From Blastomonas aquatica (lineage in GTDB: Bacteria; Pseudomonadota; Alphaproteobacteria; Sphingomonadales; Sphingomonadaceae): a stretch of DNA of 64,000 nt. The stretch lies in NCBI RefSeq assembly GCF_014639875.1, contig NZ_BMGD01000002.1:682001-746000 (forward strand), given 5' to 3'. The position numbers and the translations under genes were made by a program. Shown in pieces: positions 7,947-15,650 of this stretch. Position 1 is the stretch's first letter. Each line of letters opens with the position of its first letter. The notes under the pieces were generated by a model. That model saw only the letters and a program-made list of their open reading frames with translations. It had not been told where the DNA came from and searched no databases.

Positions 7947-9575
7947 ATGGAAACGATCGCCTTTGATCTGCGCCAGACACAGCGGACGCCGCTCGCCGAT
8001 TCGCACATCGCTGCCATTCGGGCAGCAGGGGTATCTAAACACTACCCCGCCGGGGCAATGGTGGCGCGGCAGGGCGAGCGGATTGACCGTTTTATTCTGG
8101 TCGAGGTCGGCCAGATCGAGGTTGTCGATGTGGTCAGCGGCGCGCGCAAGGTCGATGCTACGCTGGGCCCCGGCCAATATCTGGGAGAAATCGCGTTTCT
8201 GGCAGGGGGCCGCTGGACCCTGCCGATGCGGGCCGCCCGCGACACCGAGGTGGTCGAGGTCGAGCGCGAGGTGATGCTGGGCATCATGAGCCGGGTGCCC
8301 GAAATGTCGGACATCATCATCGGCGTGTTCGCAGCGCGGCGTCGGCGCCAACTTGACGATCGCGACGGCGCGCTGCGGCTGATCGGAGAGGATCAGAGCC
8401 TGCCGATCCGCCGGGTCGCCGAGTTCGCCGAACGCAATCGCATTCCCTATCGCAGCCTGCCGCTGACCGGTGAGGAATCGCTCGCCACCGCGCAGCAATG
8501 CGGCATTGCGGCTGCCACCCCTGCGGTGATTTTCGGCGAACGCGAGGTGATTGCCGACCCGACGCCTGCCAAGGTCGCCAAGCTGCTCGGGCTCGATATC
8601 ACGATCGATGCCGAGCAAGATGTCGATGTGCTGATCGTCGGAGGCGGTCCGGCAGGTGTTGCAGCCGCGGTCTATGCCGGCGCCGAGGGTTTGCGGGCGA
8701 TGGTGTCCGAAGACCTGGCGATCGGCGGGCAGGCCGGAACGTCGAGCCGGATCGAAAACTATATGGGCTTTCCCACCGGAATATCGGGAGCCGACCTTGT
8801 CTGGCGCGGCGAGGTCCAGGCGATGAAGTTCGGTACCCGCTTTGCGGTGCCGCTGCGCGCGACAAGCCTTGAACGGCGCGACGACGGATTGTTTTGCGTC
8901 GGGTTCGACAGCGGCCAATCGGTGTGCGCGCGCTCTGTCGTTGTGGCAACCGGGGTCGAGTACCGGCGGCTTCCGCTCGACCGGCTCGAGGATTTCGAAG
9001 GCAATGGCGCGTATTACGCCGCCACCGAAATCGAGGCGCGCTATTGCCGCGGGACGCAGGCGGTGGTCATCGGCGGCGGCAACAGTGCAGGACAGGCGGC
9101 GATGTATCTCAGCCGCAACGCCGACCACGTCCATGTCGTCGTCCGCAGTGCCACGCTGGCGGCATCGATGTCGAGCTATCTGCTGCATCGGCTGGAGGCC
9201 GACCCGAAGATCACCATCCATTACAGCAGCGAGGTTGAGGGCCTGCAGGGTGGTGACCGACTTGAAGGGCTCGATATCGTGAACCGGGCGGATGGAACGC
9301 GCCTGCCCATCGAAAGCCGGGCGCTGTTTATCATGGTGGGCGCTGCACCCAACACCGCCTGGCTGGGCGGGATGGTCAAGCTCGACGACAAGGGCTTTAT
9401 CTGTACGGGTACCGACTGCGGGCTGGCGCATTCGCCCTATGAAACCTCGTGCCCTGGGGTGTTCTCGGTGGGTGATGTCCGCTCAGGTTCAGTCAAGCGC
9501 GTCGCCTCGGCGGTCGGCGAGGGCTCTGTCGTTATCAGTCATGTCTACCGATACGTCAGGCCCTCACACGAATAG
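7947..9575 (+). CDS. cNMP-binding/thioredoxin-like/thioredoxin-reductase-like fusion flavoprotein
   Basis: A 542-residue protein with three parts. Residues about 1–140 form a cyclic-nucleotide-binding-like beta-barrel (GQYLGEIAFLAGG). Residues about 150–225 form a thioredoxin/glutaredoxin-like segment that ends in ATPAVIFGEREVI and lacks a CxxC. Residues about 230–540 are an FAD/NADPH oxidoreductase with GGGPAGVAAAVYAG and the NADPH motif VVIGGGNSAGQAAMYLS. The redox-active CATC of real thioredoxin reductases is missing at the expected place, where YYAATEIEARYC is found. The architecture is known in databases but its substrate is not. The protein may be an NADPH-dependent flavin reductase sensing a ligand. 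It converges on the molybdenum hydroxylase genes with 14 nt between. Confidence 0.85.
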   Translation: METIAFDLRQTQRTPLADSHIAAIRAAGVSKHYPAGAMVARQGERIDRFILVEVGQIEVVDVVSGARKVDATLGPGQYLGEIAFLAGGRWTLPMRAARDTEVVEVEREVMLGIMSRVPEMSDIIIGVFAARRRRQLDDRDGALRLIGEDQSLPIRRVAEFAERNRIPYRSLPLTGEESLATAQQCGIAAATPAVIFGEREVIADPTPAKVAKLLGLDITIDAEQDVDVLIVGGGPAGVAAAVYAGAEGLRAMVSEDLAIGGQAGTSSRIENYMGFPTGISGADLVWRGEVQAMKFGTRFAVPLRATSLERRDDGLFCVGFDSGQSVCARSVVVATGVEYRRLPLDRLEDFEGNGAYYAATEIEARYCRGTQAVVIGGGNSAGQAAMYLSRNADHVHVVVRSATLAASMSSYLLHRLEADPKITIHYSSEVEGLQGGDRLEGLDIVNRADGTRLPIESRALFIMVGAAPNTAWLGGMVKLDDKGFICTGTDCGLAHSPYETSCPGVFSVGDVRSGSVKRVASAVGEGSVVISHVYRYVRPSHE

Positions 9576-9589
9576 TCAGCCGCAAAGTC

Positions 9590-11824
9590 TCAGCCCGCCT
9601 CGGTAAACGGATCGGGAAGATGGGGTATGATCTTGTCGAGCGTCAGCGGAAAGCTGCGAACGCGCGCGCCGCAGGCGTTGTAGACCGCATTGGCGATCGA
9701 TCCGGCAGCGCCGCAAATGCCCAGTTCGCCGACGCCCTTGGCTTGCAGCGGGCTGGCGGCGGCGTCACGTTCTTCGAGCAGAATGACCTCGATCGCCGGG
9801 ACATCGGCATGAACCGGCACATGATATTCGGCCAGATCATGATTGACGAGATGTCCATCGCGCAGATCGAACGCGAGTTCTTCGGTCAGAGCGCTGCCTA
9901 TGCCCCACACCATGCCGCCCAGGCACTGCGAGCGCGCGGTCTTGGCGTTGAGCACCCGGCCAAAGCCGAACGCACCCGTCATCCGCCGGACCCGGGTCTC
10001 GCCGGTAAAGGCGTTCACCGCGACCTCGGCGAAGAACGCGCCGTAGCTGGCCTGCGAGAAATCGTCGGCGGTATCGCCGGGCTTGATCGATCCTGTTTCG
10101 GCCAGGTCTTTGCCCGCGAGCAGATCGGGATAAGCACGGCTCTTGCCGCCACCGCTGGCCAAACCGTCCTTCAGCTCGAGCGCATCCTCGGTGCATCCCA
10201 GCGCCTTGGCCAGTTTTTCACGGATCATTTCGCACGCGCGAAGCACCGCTGATCCCGTCGAAATCGCGCCGAAGCTTCCGCCTGAACCGGCACCTGCCGG
10301 CAGGCTGGTATCGCCGAGCAAAACCTTGACCCGGTCGATCGGCAGCCCGAGCATTTCGCCGGCGATCTGGCCCAATATGGCGTAGGACCCGGTACCGATA
10401 TCGGTCTGGTCGGTTTCCACCAGTGCGGTTCCATCGGCCTTGAGCGTGACGCGGGCCTCGGCCTCGACCAGCATGTTGACTCGCGCGGCGCTGGCCATTC
10501 CCATGCCGATCCACCAGTCGCCTTCGCGGGTCTGGCATGGCTTTGGCCTGCGCTGGTCCCAACCGAACGCCTTGGCGCCCTGATCGAGCGCCTCTGCTAG
10601 CATACGTGACGAATAGGGGGTGCCTTCGACCGGAACCTTGTCGGCGATGTTGTGCTTGCGCAGTTCGACCGGATCGATCCCGGTAGCCTGCGCTAATTCA
10701 TCCATCGCGGCCTCGAGCACCTGCATGCCAACAGCTTCGCCAGGCGCACGCACCGAACCCGCGGTCATCCGGCTGATCCTGGCGACATCGACCTTGAGCA
10801 GGCGGTTCTCGCCTGAATACAGGAATTCGGTGGCCTGGGTCACCGGCTCGGCAAACTCCTCGTCGGGAAGGTTCGAGACCAGCGCTTCGTGGCCCAGCCC
10901 GATAAGCTTGCCGGTTTCATCGGCGGCCAGCCGGATGCGCTGGCGGGTTTCGGAGCGGCGCATCACGGTTTCAAAAACTTGCTGGCGGGTCATCACCACG
11001 CGGACCGGGCGAGCCAATTGCTTCGATGCGATCGCAGCTGCAACGGCTTCATGGGTGATGCCAAGCTTCGATCCGAAGCCGCCGCCGACATAGGGCGCGA
11101 TGATCCGCACATTTTCAGGAGCCATCGAAAGGCAGTCGGCGATCTCCTTCACATTGTACGACAGCATCTGATAGCTGCCGTGCAACACAAGATCATCGCC
11201 CTTCCACTGGGCGATCGTCGCATGCGGCTCCATCGCCGCGCTGGCATGGCCCGGCGTTTCGTATTCGACATCGATCGCAAAGGCTGCATCGCGCATCGCC
11301 TGATCGAGATCGCCGCCCTCGACCGGCTCGGTATCAGGGGCCAGCTCGACCTCGGCATCTGCGCTTTCTGGGTCGAACGCGACCGGCGTATCGCTGGGCG
11401 CGTACTCGACCTCGAGCGTCAAAGCCGCGTCGCGGGCCTGTTCGAAATTTTCGGCAACGACCAGCGCGATCGGCTGGGCGAAGTACTCGACCGTCTGCAC
11501 GCCCTGCACCGGGGCTTCACCCGCGGTCCCCTGGGTCGAGCGACGGGTCATCGCTTCATCGGCCAGCACTGCCAGCACGCCGGGCATCGAGAGTACCGCA
11601 TCCTTGTGGATCGTCTTGACGGTGCCCTGTGCAATGCTTGCAAGAACCAGCACGCCCTCGGCGCAGTGGTCGGACTTCCACTCGGCCGAATAGGTCGCGC
11701 TGCCGCTCACCTTGAGCGGTCCTTCGGGACGATCGAGCGGTTTGGCGATCACGCCCTGGCTGCCGCGGTCAAGCAGGTTGGTCGTGTCGGGGCTGTTGAA
11801 GGTGTCGTCCTGGGGGAGGCGCAT
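9590..11824 (-). CDS. molybdenum hydroxylase large subunit (xanthine/aldehyde oxidase family, YagR-like)
   Basis: The 744-residue subunit binds the molybdenum–pterin cofactor and oxidises the substrate. It is recognised by domain order (Ald_Xan_dh hammerhead domain from about residue 25, then the molybdopterin-binding domain), by the YVGGGFGSKLG motif near 245 and by the C-terminal KGVGELGICGAAGSIANAV motif carrying the catalytic Glu. The Met at 11824 (MRLPQDDTF) is used because a longer reading would run into the preceding gene, whose stop lies 4 nt upstream. It is the last gene of a small–medium–large operon. The substrate is probably an aldehyde or N-heterocycle and is not determined by sequence. 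Confidence 0.93.
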   Translation of the reverse strand: MRLPQDDTFNSPDTTNLLDRGSQGVIAKPLDRPEGPLKVSGSATYSAEWKSDHCAEGVLVLASIAQGTVKTIHKDAVLSMPGVLAVLADEAMTRRSTQGTAGEAPVQGVQTVEYFAQPIALVVAENFEQARDAALTLEVEYAPSDTPVAFDPESADAEVELAPDTEPVEGGDLDQAMRDAAFAIDVEYETPGHASAAMEPHATIAQWKGDDLVLHGSYQMLSYNVKEIADCLSMAPENVRIIAPYVGGGFGSKLGITHEAVAAAIASKQLARPVRVVMTRQQVFETVMRRSETRQRIRLAADETGKLIGLGHEALVSNLPDEEFAEPVTQATEFLYSGENRLLKVDVARISRMTAGSVRAPGEAVGMQVLEAAMDELAQATGIDPVELRKHNIADKVPVEGTPYSSRMLAEALDQGAKAFGWDQRRPKPCQTREGDWWIGMGMASAARVNMLVEAEARVTLKADGTALVETDQTDIGTGSYAILGQIAGEMLGLPIDRVKVLLGDTSLPAGAGSGGSFGAISTGSAVLRACEMIREKLAKALGCTEDALELKDGLASGGGKSRAYPDLLAGKDLAETGSIKPGDTADDFSQASYGAFFAEVAVNAFTGETRVRRMTGAFGFGRVLNAKTARSQCLGGMVWGIGSALTEELAFDLRDGHLVNHDLAEYHVPVHADVPAIEVILLEERDAAASPLQAKGVGELGICGAAGSIANAVYNACGARVRSFPLTLDKIIPHLPDPFTEAG

Positions 11825-11828
11825 CGGA

Positions 11829-12800
11829 TCAGCCCTTTGTTGCTTCGTGGAGTGTTGCGGCCAGCGCGCGAGCCGTGAGCGGGATCTTGAAATCGTTCGC
11901 GCCAAACCCGCGTGCATCCTTGAGCAGGACTTCGGCGGCCCTGGTGTACAGCGCAGGCGAGGGGGTCTCACCAACAAGCAGATCTTCGACCGCCGCGTCG
12001 CGCCACGGGACAGTGCCCAAGCTGCCAAATGCCAGCGCGCAGCGCGCAATCCGCCCCTGCACCATCGTCACATCCGCAGCGACCGATACTAGCGCGAAGG
12101 CATAAGACGCACGATCGCGCACCTTACGGTACACCTGCACCCCCCCGGTCGGCGCGGGCAGGCGCACTGCTGTGATCAGTTCGCCGTCCTCGAGCACATT
12201 GTCGCGTGAAGGATCGTCGCCGGGCTGGCGATGAAAACGTGCGATCGGAATTTCACGCGCTCCGCCGGGACCATCGACCAGCACCACCGCGTCGAGAGCC
12301 AACATCGCCACTGCCATGTCACCGGGATAGGTGGCGATGCATGCTTCGCTCGTCCCCAGCACCGCGTGGATGCGGTTGAAGCCTTCGCGTGCCGCGCAGC
12401 CGCGTCCCGGTTCGCGCTTGTTGCACGCCTGCGTGGTGTCGTAAAAATAGCCGCAGCGGGTGCGCTGGCACAGATTGCCGCCGGTGGTGGCACGGTTGCG
12501 CAACTGGGGACTGGCTCCGGCGAGGATTGCCTTGGCGAGCAGCGGCCAGGATTGGCGAACGCGGGTGTCTGCTGCACAGTCAGCATTGCTCACCAGCGCA
12601 CCGATCAGCAGACCATCGTCATCCTGGGTAATGTCATTGAGGCCGATGCTCCGGATCGATACCAGCTTATCGGGCACCTCGACCTGCAGTTTCATCAGGT
12701 CGACAAGGTTGGTGCCTCCCGCGATCGTTCTGGCGCCTGCGGCCATCGCGGTGATGGCGGATGCCGAACTGTCGGCATGGTCGAGCGTAAAGGCCTTCAT
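11829..12800 (-). CDS. molybdenum hydroxylase FAD-binding medium subunit (YagS-like)
   Basis: The 323-residue FAD subunit passes electrons from the iron–sulfur subunit to the acceptor. The N-terminal FAD-binding segment contains GARTIAGGTNLVDLMK near residue 25. Around residues 107–132 there are TTGGNLCQRTRCGYFY and the Cys-rich CNKREPGRGC segment, a signature of the PaoB/YagS branch, which carries an extra 4Fe–4S cluster. This favours a periplasmic-type aldehyde oxidoreductase subfamily over xanthine dehydrogenase. Its ATG overlaps the small-subunit stop by 4 nt. Confidence 0.92.
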   Translation of the reverse strand: MKAFTLDHADSSASAITAMAAGARTIAGGTNLVDLMKLQVEVPDKLVSIRSIGLNDITQDDDGLLIGALVSNADCAADTRVRQSWPLLAKAILAGASPQLRNRATTGGNLCQRTRCGYFYDTTQACNKREPGRGCAAREGFNRIHAVLGTSEACIATYPGDMAVAMLALDAVVLVDGPGGAREIPIARFHRQPGDDPSRDNVLEDGELITAVRLPAPTGGVQVYRKVRDRASYAFALVSVAADVTMVQGRIARCALAFGSLGTVPWRDAAVEDLLVGETPSPALYTRAAEVLLKDARGFGANDFKIPLTARALAATLHEATKG

Positions 12801-13321
12801 GCCGAAGCACCTTCATGCAACGGGTGATCGGCCAGTACCTCTTCGAGCGCTGCAATGATGTTGGAGTAGGCACCGCAGCGGCACAGGTTGCCGCTCATCC
12901 GCTCGCGCAGTTCCTCTTTGGTGATCGCTGGCGTGACAGTGATATCGTCACTGACCGCGCTTGCCCAGCCATCGGAGAGTTCCTGCATCAGCGCCTTTGC
13001 CGAGCAAATCTGCCCCGGAGTGCAGTAGCCGCATTGAAACCCGTCATGTGTCACGAACGCTTTTTGCAGCACCGACAACTTGTCTGCGCTGCCGATCGAT
13101 TCGATCGTCTCGATGCTGTCGCCATGGTGCAACTGTGCGAGCGAAAGGCACGAATTCATCCGGCGGCCGTCGACGATCACCGTGCAGGCACCGCACTGGC
13201 CGTGATCGCAACCCTTTTTGGTACCGGGAAGGGCGAGGTCGTCGCGGAGCCAGTCGAGCAGGGTGCGGCGGGGGTCGGACGGCAGCGGATGGTCCGTGCC
13301 GTTGACACAGGCGGTCAACAT
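12797..13321 (-). CDS. molybdenum hydroxylase 2Fe–2S small subunit (YagT-like)
   Basis: The 174-residue subunit carries two 2Fe–2S clusters. The plant-type cluster is bound by CDHGQCGACTVIVDGRRMNSC near residues 38–60 (C…C..C…C pattern) and the second by CGYCTPGQICSA and LCRCGAY near 98–150. It is first in the operon. Unlike E. coli PaoA there is no twin-arginine leader (the protein starts MLTACVNGTDHPLPS), so the complex is expected in the cytoplasm. No PaoD/XdhC-like maturation factor is seen next to it. Confidence 0.93.
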   Translation of the reverse strand: MLTACVNGTDHPLPSDPRRTLLDWLRDDLALPGTKKGCDHGQCGACTVIVDGRRMNSCLSLAQLHHGDSIETIESIGSADKLSVLQKAFVTHDGFQCGYCTPGQICSAKALMQELSDGWASAVSDDITVTPAITKEELRERMSGNLCRCGAYSNIIAALEEVLADHPLHEGASA

Positions 13322-13459
13322 AGGGGGGCCATGTCGGTGAGGGATCCTTATTTGCGGCTAAGTATCCTCACTGTACCGCCGCCCCCCCGACATCGTTCCC
13401 CCCTCGCCACAAGAATCGGGCCGGTTTTTGGGCCCGCTGCTACCGGATATAGGTCTGGT

Positions 13460-15175
13460 TCAGTCCGCGCCGGTCCCCGCATTCGCGGTCAGACTGGCCA
13501 ATGGCACATGCGCCCAAAGCTTGTGGATCTCGTCGTCATGCCCGGTCAGATCATAGCGCAGCAATGATACCGGCAGACGTCCGGTGTTCATCAGATAGTC
13601 GTGATAATCCTTGATCGAAAACGTGTCGCCGAGCTGGCGGCGGCGATCGACCAGCAGCTTTTGCAGCTGTATCGATCCGATGGTGTAGGTCATGCCGTAT
13701 CCCGGGGGACGCCGAATGTAGATGCCGGCATCGACCCGCGCGACGTTGTCGTCCAAATAGGGTGTCCACTCCTTCCAGAACGTCATCGCCTGCTCGACGC
13801 TCATCTCGTTGCGCTGCATCTTGACGTCCCCGATCGTGCGCGCGGCGCGGAACAGCCCAAAGATGTAGATCAGCTCGCGGGTGCGCGGCCGATCATCGAA
13901 CAGCCCCAGCTGGAGCGCGCTTTCCTCGAGGTAGAAGCCCCAGCCTTCGGTGCGGCCGCTGTCGTTTATCAGCTTGCGGATCGGATGCGTTACCCGGCGC
14001 CCGGTCATCCCGTCGAAGCGGTGGCCGGGAAAGGTTGCGTGGAGGTGATCGGGTGACACATCGCGAAACTGGACCTGCTCCCAGAACATCGGGCCATCGG
14101 GACGCACCACCCAGGGGGCGTTGAAACCGACCTCCTGATAGCTTTCGGGGATATAATCGGGGATCGTGATGATCTCCTCGTCCTTCAGCCACTTGCGGAT
14201 CTTGGCATCGGTGCCGGCAAGCTGGGCTTCATATTGTTCGGCGGACTTCGGCAACTCAAGCTCGGGCAGATTGCGGTTGCGGTGCCGTTCGGTGGCGTAG
14301 TTTGCCCAGTGGCGTTCCAGCTCGCGCTCGCCCAGCGTGACGATTTCGTCCGAGTTGTACGGCATCAGCCGGACGTGGTGCAAAAACCAGTCATACGCAG
14401 GCTTGCCGACCCCGGCGGCGCTGGTCATCTGGGGGCGCGCACCGACCAGCCAGTCGCGAAACCCGGCAATCGCCTGCTGCGCTGCATCGATATCGGGGAG
14501 CAGTTCGGGTTGCTGCTGTTCGGCCCGGCTTCGCAGATCCGCAAACCAGCCGATCAGGCCGGCAGGCTCGACCGACCGATAGGGCATTCCATGGCCAACG
14601 CCATCGCCGTTCGACAGGCTGTGGATCGCAAGATCGGCATAATCGGCGGCGACCGAGTCGAGGTTGATCCGGGCCTGCGCAAGATAGGCGGGGATGGTGC
14701 GCAGGCGTGCCTGAAAGGGTGCCAGCTTGGAATTGTCGAGCGGCAGCTCGGTGTAGGCCAGCCGCTGCAGCTCATCGACATACATCCCAGGGTCGCGCGC
14801 CCAGGGCTTGGTGATATTGAGGGTGAAGTCCTGCAGGTCCATCTGCGCGCGAACCGCGAGATAATCGACCTGCTGATGCCGGTCCCAGCGCGCGACCGCG
14901 AAATCAGGCAACTGGGCCTGATAAGCGGCAAGCTCGGCGCGGCGTTTGGCCACGGTTTGCGGGCTGTAATCCACAATGCCATCGACCGCCTTTGGGGTCT
15001 TCCATTCGTTGAACTCGGCAAACATCGCGACAAGATCCTGATACGCGCGCGGCCCATCAGGCGGACCTGCAAGCTGCGAGGATGCGGTCGCGGCAATTGG
15101 CGCGTCAGCAGCCTGGGCTATGCTGCCGGAAGCGGCGAGCAGGACCGCCATTGCTGCGAGTGATGCCATGCGCAT
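13460..15175 (-). CDS. exported DUF885 protein with degenerate metal motif (HATFPGH)
   Basis: The 571-residue protein starts with a Sec signal peptide ending in SGSIAQAADA. DUF885 proteins are thought to be zinc-dependent peptidase-like enzymes with HExxPGHH plus a downstream EGWxxYxE motif. Here the first motif reads HATFPGHRF at residues 379–387, so His379 and His385 stay but the catalytic Glu is Ala380. The second motif EGWGFYLEE is intact. Either the enzyme is inactive or it uses other chemistry. It is divergent from a TonB-dependent receptor, which suggests a joint role in processing an imported substrate in the periplasm. Confidence 0.88.
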   Translation of the reverse strand: MRMASLAAMAVLLAASGSIAQAADAPIAATASSQLAGPPDGPRAYQDLVAMFAEFNEWKTPKAVDGIVDYSPQTVAKRRAELAAYQAQLPDFAVARWDRHQQVDYLAVRAQMDLQDFTLNITKPWARDPGMYVDELQRLAYTELPLDNSKLAPFQARLRTIPAYLAQARINLDSVAADYADLAIHSLSNGDGVGHGMPYRSVEPAGLIGWFADLRSRAEQQQPELLPDIDAAQQAIAGFRDWLVGARPQMTSAAGVGKPAYDWFLHHVRLMPYNSDEIVTLGERELERHWANYATERHRNRNLPELELPKSAEQYEAQLAGTDAKIRKWLKDEEIITIPDYIPESYQEVGFNAPWVVRPDGPMFWEQVQFRDVSPDHLHATFPGHRFDGMTGRRVTHPIRKLINDSGRTEGWGFYLEESALQLGLFDDRPRTRELIYIFGLFRAARTIGDVKMQRNEMSVEQAMTFWKEWTPYLDDNVARVDAGIYIRRPPGYGMTYTIGSIQLQKLLVDRRRQLGDTFSIKDYHDYLMNTGRLPVSLLRYDLTGHDDEIHKLWAHVPLASLTANAGTGAD

Positions 15176-15650
15176 GTAACCGTTCTCCTTTTTTACCCGC
15201 AGATGCCGTGCGTCTTTGATAACGAATCAGCGCCCCAGACTTTTCTTTTCAAACAAAAAATGCGTGAATTTGAATATAGTGTTCCGTAGGCCTGTGCGGG
15301 TCAAGGCCACAATTGCTTGATTTTGGGGGTGGTCCGTGATCAAGCGATATGCCCGATTCTCGGCCCACGACCGCCTGGTGATCCTACCAGGATCGATCAG
15401 GCAGAACGAAATAAAGCACGGAATAACAGATATTTAAGGGAAAATATTTGCTACCCCGTCGCCCAGAGAGATGGAACGGGCGACAGCCGCAAAAGTGTCA
15501 AAAAGACAGACATTATATTTTTTTGTGACAAGGAATTGACGCCGCGGCCCCAATATGATCAAAATCACGCAACTGTTCACGGGAATGATCGACTGAATGT
15601 CGGCGACCGTGACGTTCGCAGGTGGGCGTTCAAATCAGGGAGTGATAAAA
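15176..15650. other. divergent promoter region between DUF885 and TonB receptor genes
   Basis: These 475 nt contain no convincing gene. The stretch is AT-richer than its surroundings, as expected for promoters firing both ways. I note an inverted repeat at 15374–15401 (listed separately) and a short TGTC-AAAAA-GACA repeat at 15496–15508 before a T-rich run. No tRNA, riboswitch or clear sigma-70 pair was found. Confidence 0.5.
15374..15401. promoter_or_regulatory. interrupted inverted repeat, candidate operator
   Basis: GATCCT-ACC-AGGATC at 15380–15394 is a perfect inverted repeat, flanked by outer arms CCTG (15374–15377) and CAGG (15398–15401). It lies about 200 nt before the DUF885 start and 250 nt before the receptor start. 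Binding protein unknown. Confidence 0.35.

Noticed and set aside
7722..9431. 569-codon minus-strand frame running through the tRNA-Arg and the flavoprotein gene
   Set aside because: It overlaps a tRNA and a conserved flavoprotein, with no family resemblance of its own.
9590..13321. Xanthine dehydrogenase for purine breakdown
   Set aside because: The FAD subunit carries the extra Cys-rich segment of the PaoB/YagS aldehyde oxidoreductase branch and no purine genes are nearby.
15536..15560. TTGACG…TATGAT promoter for the TonB receptor
   Set aside because: The spacer is only 12 nt, too short for a sigma-70 promoter.
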